Assembly (NCBI GenBank): GCA_017537965.1
Contig: JAFYJV010000012.1
Location: 27,195-91,194, forward strand
Source: Bacteroidales bacterium
GTDB lineage: Bacteria > Bacteroidota > Bacteroidia > Bacteroidales > F082
Length of the DNA: 64,000 nucleotides
Reading direction: 5' to 3'
The translations under genes and the position numbers were made by a program. Within the stretch, counting starts at the first letter, position 1; each line of letters starts with the position of its first letter. The notes beneath the pieces were generated by a model. The model was not told the DNA's origin, searched no databases, and was given only the letters and a program-made list of their open reading frames with translations. Of this stretch, positions 1 through 8,411 are shown piece after piece.

Positions 1-695
1 AAGCGGAAAAATTGGCACGTATCCTAAAAGCGGTACGGCAACTGAACCCCGAAGTCTTCAAGCCAGGTCTTCGTTTTGAAACGCATCTTGAATTCGATCC
101 CCAATGGGGCCTCGGTAGCAGTTCCACACTGCTCAGCAACCTGGCACGATGGGCCGAAGTCGATCCCTATCAGTTGTTGAAAATGACCATAGGCGGCTCG
201 GGTTACGACATCGCCTGTGCCACCTCCGACACACCGATCTTCTACCGTTTGGAAAACGATGTCCCCATGGTGCACTCAGCCGCTTTCAATCCGCCTTTCG
301 TTGAGAATTTGTTCTTTGTCTATCAAGGCAACAAGCAGCATTCGTCGAATGAAGTGGCCCGTTTCAACGAAAAGATGCAAAAAGTGGATCTTCGGAGCGA
401 AATAGAGAAGGTGTCGGACATCAGCCGTTCTTTGCCACGGTTGACCACCTTGGATGACTTCCAGCGTGCCGTCAACCTCCACGAGGAGATCATGTCACGT
501 TGTCTCGACCGCCCACCGGTGCAGTTGCAGTACCCCGACTTCGAGGGGAGTCTGAAGTCGCTTGGCGCTTGGGGCGGAGACTTCCTCCTGGGGGCTACCA
601 TTTGGCCTCTCGGCAGGGTTAAGGAATATTTCCACAGCCACGGGTTGGACACCGTGTTCCAATATCAAGAACTGATCAACCATAACATATCATGA
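1..695 (+). CDS. GYDIA family GHMP kinase, 5' partial
   Basis: 3' part of a GHMP-superfamily kinase of the Bacteroidota GYDIA type. The frame (third base of the window) is open from the window edge, so the N-terminus is missing; the TTG at 12 is not a convincing start. The ATP-binding motif GLGSSST lies around 108-128 and the family signature GGSGYDIACATS around 193-228. The stop overlaps the start of the diphosphomevalonate decarboxylase as ATGA, so the two are translationally coupled. In Bacteroidota this family sits in mevalonate-pathway clusters where no classical phosphomevalonate kinase is obvious. A role as that kinase is inference, not shown here. Confidence 0.85.
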   Translation, partial: AEKLARILKAVRQLNPEVFKPGLRFETHLEFDPQWGLGSSSTLLSNLARWAEVDPYQLLKMTIGGSGYDIACATSDTPIFYRLENDVPMVHSAAFNPPFVENLFFVYQGNKQHSSNEVARFNEKMQKVDLRSEIEKVSDISRSLPRLTTLDDFQRAVNLHEEIMSRCLDRPPVQLQYPDFEGSLKSLGAWGGDFLLGATIWPLGRVKEYFHSHGLDTVFQYQELINHNIS

Positions 696-1777
696 AATCG
701 ACAATGGAACAAACTTGGATCAAAGAGGCTTACAGTGACGAGTTGCCGGAGGTTTTTCACGGTGGTGTGAAATGGCAAAGTCCATCGAACATCGCCTTGG
801 TGAAATACTGGGGGAAGAAAGGCATCCAACAGCCACAAAACCCGTCCATCAGCTTCACTTTGAAACAATGTCGTACCGAGACCTCCGTTTTTTATGAGAA
901 ATCGGACCGTTTTGGCCTGCGTTTTTTCTTCGACGGGAAGCCGCAGCCGGAGTTTCAATCGAAGATGGAGGCTTTCTTGATAGGCCAACGCGACAGTTTT
1001 CCTTTCCTTGATCAACTGGATCTTCAAATCAATAGCCGCAACACCTTTCCACACTCCTCGGGTATCGCCTCCTCTGCCTCCTCGATGAGTGCCTTGATGA
1101 TGTGTCTGCTCGACATCGAACGTCAAGCAAAAGGAGAGGAGCGCATCGACTTGCGGAAGGCATCGTATTTCGCCCGTCTCGCTTCGGGCAGTGCCTGTCG
1201 TTCGGTGCTTCCCAAAATGGCGCTTTGGGGTGAGACGGATGTTTTTGAAGGCAGTTCCGACGACTATGCCGTCAGCTTGGAAGATGCGATCGCCCCGATA
1301 TTCAAGAGCTATCACGACAGCATCCTCATCGTCAGCGATGCCCAAAAAGAGGTCTCGAGCCGTGCGGGTCATGCCCTCATGGATGCCAATCCTTTTGCCG
1401 AACCTCGTTATGCCCAGGCAAAGAAACATGTGAAGGAGCTGTTGGAAGCGCTGGGAAAGGGCGACCTGGAGACCTTTATTAGAATCACCGAGCTTGAGGC
1501 CATGCAACTCCATGCCTTGATGATGTGTTCCGAGCCCTCTTTCATCTTGATGAAGCCCAATACCTTGAACATCATACAGAACTTGCATGATTTCCGAAAA
1601 GAGACGGATATCCCCGTTTGCTTCACCCTCGATGCCGGTCCCAACGTCCATGTGCTTTATCCCGATCAACATGCGGAGATTGTGGAGCGTTTCATCATGG
1701 ACGAACTTGAGCGTTATTGCGTGGGCGGTCTCTGGATTCCTGATCAAGTGGGTGACGGTCCCAGCCCTGTCCAATAA
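692..1777 (+). CDS. mvaD: diphosphomevalonate decarboxylase
   Basis: Converts mevalonate 5-diphosphate to isopentenyl diphosphate, the last step of the mevalonate route, in the cytosol. The 361-residue protein has the N-terminal motif SPSNIALVKYWGK (about residues 30-42) and the GHMP ATP-binding motif HSSGIASSASS (about 125-135), both diagnostic of this decarboxylase. Length is somewhat above the usual 320-350. The start ATG overlaps the stop of the upstream GYDIA kinase by 4 bp (ATGA), and mevalonate kinase follows after 14 bp, so the three form one operon. The C-terminal 10 or so residues look non-conserved. Confidence 0.95.
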   Translation: MKSTMEQTWIKEAYSDELPEVFHGGVKWQSPSNIALVKYWGKKGIQQPQNPSISFTLKQCRTETSVFYEKSDRFGLRFFFDGKPQPEFQSKMEAFLIGQRDSFPFLDQLDLQINSRNTFPHSSGIASSASSMSALMMCLLDIERQAKGEERIDLRKASYFARLASGSACRSVLPKMALWGETDVFEGSSDDYAVSLEDAIAPIFKSYHDSILIVSDAQKEVSSRAGHALMDANPFAEPRYAQAKKHVKELLEALGKGDLETFIRITELEAMQLHALMMCSEPSFILMKPNTLNIIQNLHDFRKETDIPVCFTLDAGPNVHVLYPDQHAEIVERFIMDELERYCVGGLWIPDQVGDGPSPVQ

Positions 1778-1791
1778 ACACTATTGAAGCC

Positions 1792-2676
1792 ATGAACGAG
1801 TTGTTTTATAGCAAGATCATCCTATTTGGCGAGTATTCCATGATATTCGACAATACTGCGCTGATGGTTCCTTTTCGGCATTTCAAGGCGGAATGGAAGA
1901 TGAATCCTGCTTTGGACCAGCCTGGTGAGATGGCTTCCAACAAAAGCATTTGCAAGTTTAGGCAGTATCTTTCGAGCGATGGGGAGTTGTCGTCGTTGTT
2001 CGATTTCCAGCGGTTTGATGCCGACTTGGATCAAGGGCTTTTTCTGGATTCCGACGTGCCTTCCGGTTACGGCCTTGGCAGTTCTGGTACTTTGACGGCG
2101 GCGGTGTTCAAGCGTTATGCCAAGCGAGCTGTTGATGACTTGATGGAACTGAAAAGGATCCTTGGGCGCATGGAGAGTTGTTTCCATGGCAGCAGTTCCG
2201 GCATCGACCCGTTGCAGTGTTATCTCAATCAGCCTTTTAGGATTGACAAGGATGGTGTTGTCTTGCTTTCGGAAGATTTCATGCCGACGGACATCCATGT
2301 CTTTCTTGCCGATACTGGCATCAAGAGCAATACGAAGCCATTGGTGCAGTATTTCAAGCGGAAGAGGGAGGATCGGGATTATCTGGCGTCGTTTCAGACC
2401 GATTACGTTCCTTGTGTAGGTGCTTGTATCGACCGTCTTCTAGCTGGGGAAAAAGAAGCGTTTTTTGCCTCGCTAAGGAAGCTTGCCAAGGGTCAGCTGA
2501 AGTTTCTCCGTCCCATGGTCACCGACAACAGCATCGACCTTTTCTTGGAGGAGCCTGGATTCAATTTCGGCGTGAAGATCTCTGGTTCGGGTGGTGGCGG
2601 TTATGTATTGGGATTCACCGACGATGTGGAGCGGACGAAAGCCTTTATGGAGGGCTATGACTTGGTTTGGGTTTAA
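1792..2676 (+). CDS. mevalonate kinase (GHMP family)
   Basis: Likely phosphorylates mevalonate to 5-phosphomevalonate. The 294-residue protein has the three GHMP motifs in order: the substrate-side N-terminal motif KIILFGEYSMIF (residues 8-19), the ATP-loop SGYGLGSSGTLTAAVF (about 92-107) and the C-terminal motif KISGSGGGGYVLGF (about 263-276). GSSSGIDPLQ around residue 135 carries the Asp expected in mevalonate kinases. It is third in the mevalonate gene set, 14 bp after mvaD. The substrate assignment rests on family and context; another GHMP substrate is possible but less likely. This finishes the isoprenoid block; HMG-CoA reductase would be expected upstream of the window. Confidence 0.88.
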   Translation: MNELFYSKIILFGEYSMIFDNTALMVPFRHFKAEWKMNPALDQPGEMASNKSICKFRQYLSSDGELSSLFDFQRFDADLDQGLFLDSDVPSGYGLGSSGTLTAAVFKRYAKRAVDDLMELKRILGRMESCFHGSSSGIDPLQCYLNQPFRIDKDGVVLLSEDFMPTDIHVFLADTGIKSNTKPLVQYFKRKREDRDYLASFQTDYVPCVGACIDRLLAGEKEAFFASLRKLAKGQLKFLRPMVTDNSIDLFLEEPGFNFGVKISGSGGGGYVLGFTDDVERTKAFMEGYDLVWV

Positions 2677-2700
2677 GACAAGAGGTAAGGATTTAATGCC

Positions 2701-2708
2701 TATATTTG
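2701..2708 (+). promoter_or_regulatory. candidate -7 box for GtrA-rfaE2
   Basis: TATATTTG, an exact match to the Bacteroidota -7 consensus TAnnTTTG, lies 16 bp before the ATG at 2725. No good TTTG is seen 19-21 bp upstream. It suggests that gtrA-rfaE2 can be transcribed separately from the mevalonate genes. Confidence 0.5.
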
Positions 2709-2724
2709 CAATTTCAACAGAACG

Positions 2725-3261
2725 ATGAGCGCTTTCCGATCAATAGAACACCGTATCGAACACCTTTTGACGACTGTCATCGACTTTTTCTATCCACCTT
2801 TCAGGAAGATCATGTCGTTGGAGTTGTTCCGTTATGGCTGTTGCGGCGGCTTGAACCTGATTTTGGAATGGGTGCTTTATTATGTGTTCTATCACTTTAT
2901 CTTCCATGGTAAGGTGTTCGATATGGGATTCATTGCCTTTACGCCGCATATCGCTGCTTTTGTCTTCAAGTTCCCCATTACTTTCCTGACGGGTTTTTGG
3001 ATGGCGCGGCACATCAGTTTCTCGGGTTCCACCTTGAGAGGAAGGACGCAGATCGTCCGTTATCTCATCGTTACCGTGGTCAACATTCTGATCAATTACC
3101 TGGGCTTGAAACTCTTTGTGGAGGTCTTCCACTGGTGGCCGACGGTCTCCTACGTGATCATCTCTGTTATTTGTGTGACATTCAGTTATTTAGCCAATAA
3201 ATTCTACTCTTTCAGAAAAAACAAAACCAACGATGGACAACCTTCAGCTGATCAACAATAA
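2725..3261 (+). CDS. GtrA family membrane protein
   Basis: Small integral inner-membrane protein of 178 residues with four predicted membrane segments (roughly residues 35-60, 70-95, 105-125 and 135-160), typical of GtrA. GtrA-family proteins take part in moving lipid-linked sugars or in cell-surface polysaccharide synthesis. The phrase [15 protein letters not shown] near the start of the first segment matches the family pattern. The gene overlaps the rfaE2 start by 29 bp, so both are probably translated from one mRNA. The overlap and the heptose nucleotidyltransferase downstream support a surface-glycan role. The specific substrate cannot be read from sequence. Confidence 0.85.
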   Translation: MSAFRSIEHRIEHLLTTVIDFFYPPFRKIMSLELFRYGCCGGLNLILEWVLYYVFYHFIFHGKVFDMGFIAFTPHIAAFVFKFPITFLTGFWMARHISFSGSTLRGRTQIVRYLIVTVVNILINYLGLKLFVEVFHWWPTVSYVIISVICVTFSYLANKFYSFRKNKTNDGQPSADQQ

Positions 3262-3718
3262 AATCATCGCCAAGGCGGAATTGACCATTCGGCTTGGGCA
3301 ATGGCGCGCCCAAAGCTTGAAAGTGGTCTTCACCAACGGCTGTTTCGATATCCTGCACCGAGGCCATGTGGAGTATCTCTCGAAGGCTGCCGACATGGGC
3401 GATGTGCTGGTGGTGGGTTTGAACACCGATGCTTCGGTGAAAAGACTGAAAGGCGAAGGCCGTCCCGTCAACAACGAAGAAGCACGTGCCTTGGTGTTGG
3501 CATCATTGAGTTTTGTGGATGCCGTGGTTTTGTTCGATGAGGACACCCCTTACGAGCTGATCAAAGCCGTTCGTCCCGATGTTCTGGTGAAAGGTGCCGA
3601 TTACAAGCCCGAGGAAATTGTTGGCTATGACATTGTAACTTCTTACGGCGGCAAGGTAGAGACGGTGCCGCTGGTGGAGGGGTATTCTACTACCCGATTT
3701 TTGAATACTCTTCAATAA
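3233..3718 (+). CDS. rfaE2: D-glycero-beta-D-manno-heptose 1-phosphate adenylyltransferase
   Basis: Transfers AMP to heptose 1-phosphate to give ADP-heptose for LPS core synthesis, in the cytosol. The 161-residue protein is a stand-alone cytidylyltransferase-fold enzyme, corresponding to the C-terminal half of E. coli HldE. Visible motifs are [14 protein letters not shown] (residues 32-45, with the HxGH site as H42-R-G-H45), VKGADY near residue 120 and GYSTTRFL at the C-terminus, all typical of RfaE2. It starts inside the 3' end of the GtrA gene. Its last 29 bp overlap, on the other strand, the 3' end of a decayed ATPase frame. Confidence 0.93.
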   Translation: MDNLQLINNKIIAKAELTIRLGQWRAQSLKVVFTNGCFDILHRGHVEYLSKAADMGDVLVVGLNTDASVKRLKGEGRPVNNEEARALVLASLSFVDAVVLFDEDTPYELIKAVRPDVLVKGADYKPEEIVGYDIVTSYGGKVETVPLVEGYSTTRFLNTLQ

Positions 3719-4430
3719 TCCACCGTTTCAAAAGCGGATCTTGTATCTGGATGTTTTTTCCCGTGACATCGATGAGGTTGCGCTTCAGTAAGGCGTTTTT
3801 AATGATGCGAATATTGGCACTTGTTCCCATCCGGTATTGATGAAGCGTTTCCCCGGAGGTCAAGTTTTTTACGCCTTCACTAATGGCACAAAGGAAATTT
3901 CGTTGTTTTTCAGTGAGCGAGTCCATGAGGTTGACAAACTGGAGATTAAGAGAATACAACATGGCCTGCAAAGCACTATCCACAATCTCTTCGGTACAAG
4001 TTTTCTTGGTGCGAAGCCAAGCATATTGGGCGAGTTGTTGAACGTAATATGGATGATTCTCAACCTGCTCGGCCAAGTATCCAGCTGTTTCCGCTGTGAT
4101 GGTTTTTCCAGTGTCCTTGAATCGGGTAACAATGAATTTTTTCCATTCTTCGTTGGCGATCTTTTGAAATTTGACAGTATCGGGGAATTCTCCAATTTGC
4201 TGAAACTCATCGATGCATACGACAACTTTCTTCTTTTTCTTGGCGGCGATTTGCTGTGGCAAATCCAGAATGTCCTCTTCGATAGGAAATAATCGGGAAA
4301 TGAACTCCTTGGCGTTTGCGAGCAAGGATTCGGCCGACGAAGAGACCTCTTCCATGATTCTTTTGGCATAGAGCTCATAGAATTCCTGTGGTTTTTCGCA
4401 TTTAAAATTATTTGAAATAAAATTATTTTC
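3690..4430 (-). pseudogene. AAA ATPase remnant (archaeal-type ATPase family), truncated and internally deleted
   Basis: Remnant of the Bacteroidota AAA ATPase family related to archaeal ATPases. What survives, in order, is an EFYELYAKRIMEEVSSS segment, a Walker B strand VVVCIDEFQQIGEF, then the helical part KIANEEWKKF, the YVQQLAQYAW segment and a C-terminal winged-helix region ending [12 protein letters not shown]. The Walker A loop and everything before it are missing, and no start codon belongs to it; the frame simply runs out of the recG 3' end. Intact members have about 40-45 residues (with a CLYGSKRHMM-like stretch) between the Walker B strand and the ANEEW-like segment; here FPDTVKFQ runs straight into KIANEEW, an in-frame internal deletion. 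The frame ends 29 bp inside rfaE2. Confidence 0.8.
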
Positions 4431-4434
4431 ATTT

Positions 4435-6540
4435 TCACCCGATCTGACTCCAGTCGAATGTCTGGGCAAACAGTTCCTTGTAGTGTTCGCGGAGCATCCT
4501 GTTCTCGGGTTTGATGAGCTTCGGGTCGTCGTTCAAAATCCGAATGGCGGCATCGCGTACCTGGGGAATCAAGGCGCCGTCTTTTTGCAAATCGCCGATG
4601 AGCATCTCGATTTGGCCGGATTGGCGCAAGCCGCCCGTCTCGCCGGGGCCACGCAGTTCCAAATCCACCTCGGCGATCTGGAAACCGTCGTTGGTGCTGC
4701 ACATGGTCTTCATGCGAGTCTTGCCGTCGGGAGTGAGCTTGTGGTCGGTGACAAGAATGCAATAGGATTGGTCGGCACCACGCCCCACACGGCCACGCAA
4801 TTGGTGCAGCTGTGACAGACCAAACCGGTTGGCATTCTCGATGATCATGACCGTAGCATTGGGGATGTTGACGCCCACCTCAATGACGGTGGTGGCCACC
4901 ATGATCTGGGTGTTCCGTGTGATGAAACGCTGCATCTCAAAGTCCTTGTCCTCTGGCTTCAGTTGTCCATGGCAAACGGAGATCTTGTATTCTGGCTCGG
5001 GGAAGTCGCGCAACAGGGCCTCATAGCCCTCCTGCAGAGCGATCATATCGGTCTTTTCCGACTCCTTGATCAAGGGATACACCACATAGATCTGACGACC
5101 TTTGGCGATCTGCTGTTTCATAAACATCATGATGCGGTAACGGTCGTCGTCATACACATGGTAGGTCTCCACAGGCTTTCTTCCGGGCGGCAGCTCGTCG
5201 ATCTTCGACACGTCAAGGTCGCCGTATTGTGTCATGGCCAAGGTGCGGGGGATGGGGGTGGCCGTCATTACCAGCATGTGGGGCGGTCGGTCGGTCTTCT
5301 CCCAGAATTTGGAGCGTTGTTCCACGCCGAAGCGGTGTTGCTCGTCGATGATGGCGAGGCCTAAATTCTTAAAAGCCACCTTTTCTTCAATGAGGGCATG
5401 GGTGCCCACGATAATCTGCAACGATCCGTCTTCCAGTCCGCTGTAGATCTCCTTGCGTTCCTTGGCCTTGGTGGAGCCGGTAAGCAGGGCGAACTTCACG
5501 GGCAGACCTTGCAGCTGTTCCTTGAGCGTGGCGTAGTGCTGGGTGGCGAGGATCTCCGTCGGGGCCATCATACAGGCTTGGTAGCCGTTGTCCAAGGCCA
5601 ACAGCATGACCATGAGGGCGACGATGGTCTTCCCGCTCCCCACATCGCCTTGGAGCAGGCGGTTCATCTGATGACCGCTGCCCAAGTCGATCCGTATCTC
5701 ACGGATCACGCGCTTCTGCGCGTTGGTGAGCGGGAAAGGCAGGTGTTCTTTATAAAACGTGTTGAAGTAGTCGCCCACGGTACCGAAGACATAGCCTTGG
5801 TTGAGGCTCTCGCGGCGTTTCTTGGCACGCAGCAGCTTGAGTTGGAAGAAGAGGTGCTCTTCGTATTTCAATCGGCGGGTGGCCTGTTGGATCTCGATGT
5901 TGTTGGCAGGGGCATGGATCTGATAATAGGCGTATTTTCGGGGGATGAGGTTCTCGCGCTGCAGCAGGTCCTGTGGCAGGGTCTCAGGGATGAGATCCAT
6001 CACCTGCTGGAGGATCTGGCGTTGCATCTTGGCGATCTGTCTTGTGCCAAGACCATGATCCTTCATTTTCTCAGTGGTGTTATAAACTCCTTGCAGGCCT
6101 TCACCGATGAGAGGGTCGTTGGGGTTGTATTCTTCAATCTCGGGATGGGCGAAGTTGAAGTTGTGGTTGAACTCGCTGGCTTTGCCAAACAATACGTATT
6201 TCACCCCGGGTTTGAAACGGTTTTTGATCCATTTCAGTCCACGGAAGAACACGAGTTCGATGGAGCCGGTCTCATCGGTGAACCTTGCGGTGGCGCGGGT
6301 GGCTCGTGGCGCGCCCACGAGCTGCACATGGTCAATGGTGCCGATGAGCTGGTAATAAACCAGGTCATCGTTCACCTGCGCCACCTTATGGATCTGACTC
6401 TTGTCGATATATCGGAAGGGAAACTGGTTGAGCATGTCCTGATAGGTATAGACCTTCAGCTCCTTGCCCAGGATCTCCGCCTTCTTTGGCCCGACGCCTT
6501 TCAGGTAGCTGATGTTGGTATGCAGCAGGTTGACTTCCAT
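4435..6540 (-). CDS. recG: ATP-dependent DNA helicase RecG
   Basis: Superfamily 2 helicase that remodels stalled replication forks and branch-migrates Holliday junctions. 701 residues, the usual length. The N-terminal wedge/OB domain (about 1-230) is followed by the helicase core: Walker A GDVGSGKT near residue 300, the DEQH box IDEQHRFGVEQR near 397, motif III TATPIPRTLA and the C-terminal motif LRGRVGRG. The start is the only sensible one, giving MEVNLLHTNISYL. A -7 box (TAATTTTG) ends 5 bp before the ATG, which suggests a leaderless mRNA. A dispersed repeat lies directly upstream. The ATPase remnant abuts its 3' end. Confidence 0.97.
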   Translation of the reverse strand: MEVNLLHTNISYLKGVGPKKAEILGKELKVYTYQDMLNQFPFRYIDKSQIHKVAQVNDDLVYYQLIGTIDHVQLVGAPRATRATARFTDETGSIELVFFRGLKWIKNRFKPGVKYVLFGKASEFNHNFNFAHPEIEEYNPNDPLIGEGLQGVYNTTEKMKDHGLGTRQIAKMQRQILQQVMDLIPETLPQDLLQRENLIPRKYAYYQIHAPANNIEIQQATRRLKYEEHLFFQLKLLRAKKRRESLNQGYVFGTVGDYFNTFYKEHLPFPLTNAQKRVIREIRIDLGSGHQMNRLLQGDVGSGKTIVALMVMLLALDNGYQACMMAPTEILATQHYATLKEQLQGLPVKFALLTGSTKAKERKEIYSGLEDGSLQIIVGTHALIEEKVAFKNLGLAIIDEQHRFGVEQRSKFWEKTDRPPHMLVMTATPIPRTLAMTQYGDLDVSKIDELPPGRKPVETYHVYDDDRYRIMMFMKQQIAKGRQIYVVYPLIKESEKTDMIALQEGYEALLRDFPEPEYKISVCHGQLKPEDKDFEMQRFITRNTQIMVATTVIEVGVNIPNATVMIIENANRFGLSQLHQLRGRVGRGADQSYCILVTDHKLTPDGKTRMKTMCSTNDGFQIAEVDLELRGPGETGGLRQSGQIEMLIGDLQKDGALIPQVRDAAIRILNDDPKLIKPENRMLREHYKELFAQTFDWSQIG

Positions 6541-6545
6541 AACTG

Positions 6546-6553
6546 CAAAATTA
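6546..6553 (-). promoter_or_regulatory. candidate -7 box of recG, 5 bp from the ATG
   Basis: Reading the minus strand, TAATTTTG matches TAnnTTTG and is followed by CAGTT and the recG ATG. With initiation a few bases after the box, the mRNA would start at or next to the ATG. The corresponding -33 region falls inside the repeat at 6563-6596. Confidence 0.5.
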
Positions 6554-6562
6554 AGAAAAAAT

Positions 6563-6596
6563 GGATTGCTTTGTCGCTATGCTCCTCGCAATGACG
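6563..6596. repeat. dispersed intergenic repeat overlapping the EamA 3' end
   Basis: On the minus strand the 34 bp read CGTCATTGCGAGGAGC, ATAGCGAC, AAAGCAATCC. From memory this resembles a widespread bacterial interspersed element of the form CGTCATTGCGAGGAGCnnAGCGACnAAGCAATCC with ATTGC/GCAAT ends. Only one copy was noticed in the window. It supplies the last codons and the TAG stop of the EamA transporter and borders the recG promoter. Confidence 0.6.
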
Positions 6597-7503
6597 TGTT
6601 TTCACCTTTTGCCCTGCTTTTGTTAACCAAAATCACTCCGGTGAATACCAATGCCGCTGCCAGCACTTTCTGCCAATTGAGTCGATCCATGCCAAGAATG
6701 ATGCTTGTGACCATCCCGATCAGAGGCTGGACGTACGTATAAAGGCTGACTACCGTGGGGCGCAGCTGTTTCTGCCCGATGGGCAGCAGGAAATAGGCGA
6801 TGAAGGTGGCAAAGATGATGATATAGCCCAGCTGAAGCCAATAGCTGTTGCTCATCTCAGCGAAAGGCAAATGCGTCAACTCCTTGATGTTGAGCGGGAC
6901 GGCCACGATGGTGGAAAACAGGAAGATCCATTTCATGAAGGTAACCACATGGTACTTGGAAATCAAAGGCCTGAAGATGCCGAGATAGGAGGCGAAGAAG
7001 AGGCAGTTGCCAATCATCAGCAGGATGCCGATAGGCTTTGACTGGGTGATGCCGTTGCCATTGACGCCAATAGTGTTGAGAACCAATAGAATGACACCAA
7101 TGAAGCTGAGGGTCACACCGCCTGCCTTTTTCAAAGTGATGGGTTCTTTCAGCGCAATGGCGGCCACGAACATGGTGAAGATGGGCGTGGTGGAGGTGAT
7201 GATGGACGTGTCGAGGGGCGTGGTGAACTTGCTGGATTCAAGGTAGGAAAGTTGGGTAAGGAAGAAACCCAGCATGGAGGCAACAAAGATGCCGCACAAG
7301 TCCTTGAAAGGCACCTTTTCCTTGGGCAAAAACAGGGAGATGAGCCAAAACAGCAGGCAGGCTCCTACCGAACGGAAGCAGAATAAACCCAAAGAGCTGA
7401 CCAGATGTGCATTGGTCAGCTCTTTGCAGATGATAATGTTGAATCCGAAAATGGTGTAGGCTCCTAAAACGGATAAATGACCCCAAACCTTGTTGTTTCG
7501 CAT
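6577..7503 (-). CDS. EamA/DMT family transporter
   Basis: Inner-membrane drug/metabolite-type permease of 308 residues with about ten hydrophobic segments forming two EamA repeats (roughly residues 8-140 and 160-295). Signatures include SVGACLLFWL in the first repeat and LYTYVQPLIGMVTSIILG in the second, a typical EamA second-half motif. The substrate is unknown. The last residues (TSLRGA and stop) are encoded by the repeat at 6563-6596, so the native C-terminus has been replaced or extended. It lies between recG and gldN; a short pyrimidine-rich tract separates it from gldN, so co-transcription with the T9SS genes is uncertain. Confidence 0.9.
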   Translation of the reverse strand: MRNNKVWGHLSVLGAYTIFGFNIIICKELTNAHLVSSLGLFCFRSVGACLLFWLISLFLPKEKVPFKDLCGIFVASMLGFFLTQLSYLESSKFTTPLDTSIITSTTPIFTMFVAAIALKEPITLKKAGGVTLSFIGVILLVLNTIGVNGNGITQSKPIGILLMIGNCLFFASYLGIFRPLISKYHVVTFMKWIFLFSTIVAVPLNIKELTHLPFAEMSNSYWLQLGYIIIFATFIAYFLLPIGQKQLRPTVVSLYTYVQPLIGMVTSIILGMDRLNWQKVLAAALVFTGVILVNKSRAKGENTSLRGA

Positions 7504-7534
7504 TCTTACTTCTTACTTCTAACTCCTGTCTTCT
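7504..7534. repeat. degenerate TTACTTCT tandem tract
   Basis: Intergenic tract of repeated TTCTTACTTCTTACTTCTAA-like units (7-8 bp period) between the EamA gene and gldN. Similar tracts lie at 19785-19819, 24953-24977 (opposite orientation) and 57148-57178. Confidence 0.5.
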
Positions 7535-7537
7535 AGA

Positions 7538-8383
7538 TCAATATTCCCACAGGCTTTGTTCGAAGTCGAACATCTCGTTCTTGATGCGTTCTGACTCATA
7601 GAGAGCGTCGATGTTCATGGCGTAGGAGTTGATGTAGCGGTCGTACATGTTCTCTTCCTTGACAATATAGCTGTCGAAGACGCGCTTGTTGAGGATCTCC
7701 TCGTAGGTGCGACGTTCGGCGCCGTTCTTGCGGTTGGCGACGAAGGCCTCGGAAAGGACCTTGCGGGTCTGGTCGTCGTAAGGGATCCAACAGGCTTGTG
7801 ACAGACCGTCCTCGTCAACGATGATAGGGCCAAGGGCGATGATGCGTACGAGGAACTGCGACAAATGCTTGTCGAAGTACCAGTCTTCCTTGATTCTAAG
7901 TCTTGTGACATTGGCCAAACGATCTTTGAAGACGATCTCGTTGGCAACTTCCACGCCGTCACGCATGATGACGGGAGGATCGCCGATCTTGGTATTTTCT
8001 TTTTCAAAGTCGTCTCTCGTCAATGGAGTGACCATATCATCGATGTTGTTCTCCACACGGTAGGCGGTGATGTCGCCACGCAGGATGCCATCGTAAAGCA
8101 CGGTGACCAGATTTCTCCAATCTTCCGTGGGATTGACGGGATAGTAGAACACTTGGTTGATCTTTTGGCGGAAGTCGAGTTCTCGGATGATGGTCTTCTT
8201 CCACATCACATATTCCTCACGGATCTCAGGAAGGGGAGAGAGTTTCTTTTCCACAGTGATTTCCTGACGTTTTGAGAGGATGCTGTTCCTTGGCGGCTTG
8301 GCTTCCGTAGTTTGTGCGGTTGCGCTCAGTACCATGCCGAATAGCATGGCGGCGGCCAGTGTTGAAACAAGTGTTTTTTTCAT
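7538..8383 (-). CDS. gldN: type IX secretion protein GldN/PorN
   Basis: Periplasmic component of the T9SS that forms the PorK/PorN ring under the outer membrane. 281 residues with an N-terminal signal peptide (cleavage after about SATAQ, residues 20-24). Family features include MWKKTIIRELDFRQKINQVF around residue 60, VLYDGILRGDITAYR near 93 and the EDWYFDKHLSQFLVRIIALG block near 165. It is the last gene of the porP-gldK-gldL-gldM-gldN set, 28 bp after gldM, all on the minus strand. The order matches the porPKLMN operon of Porphyromonas. Start chosen at the MKKTLVSTL signal peptide. Confidence 0.95.
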   Translation of the reverse strand: MKKTLVSTLAAAMLFGMVLSATAQTTEAKPPRNSILSKRQEITVEKKLSPLPEIREEYVMWKKTIIRELDFRQKINQVFYYPVNPTEDWRNLVTVLYDGILRGDITAYRVENNIDDMVTPLTRDDFEKENTKIGDPPVIMRDGVEVANEIVFKDRLANVTRLRIKEDWYFDKHLSQFLVRIIALGPIIVDEDGLSQACWIPYDDQTRKVLSEAFVANRKNGAERRTYEEILNKRVFDSYIVKEENMYDRYINSYAMNIDALYESERIKNEMFDFEQSLWEY

Positions 8384-8411
8384 CTTCTATGGGTTTTTGT
8401 TTGTTGTTTGC

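Noticed and set aside
665-1774. Open frame antisense to mvaD (minus strand)
   Set aside because: Shadow of a clear mevalonate gene; no motif or ribosome binding site.
5398-6594. Long open frame antisense to recG (398 codons, plus strand)
   Set aside because: It lies within the well-supported recG gene, has no recognisable domain and has a composition expected of the complement of a coding frame.
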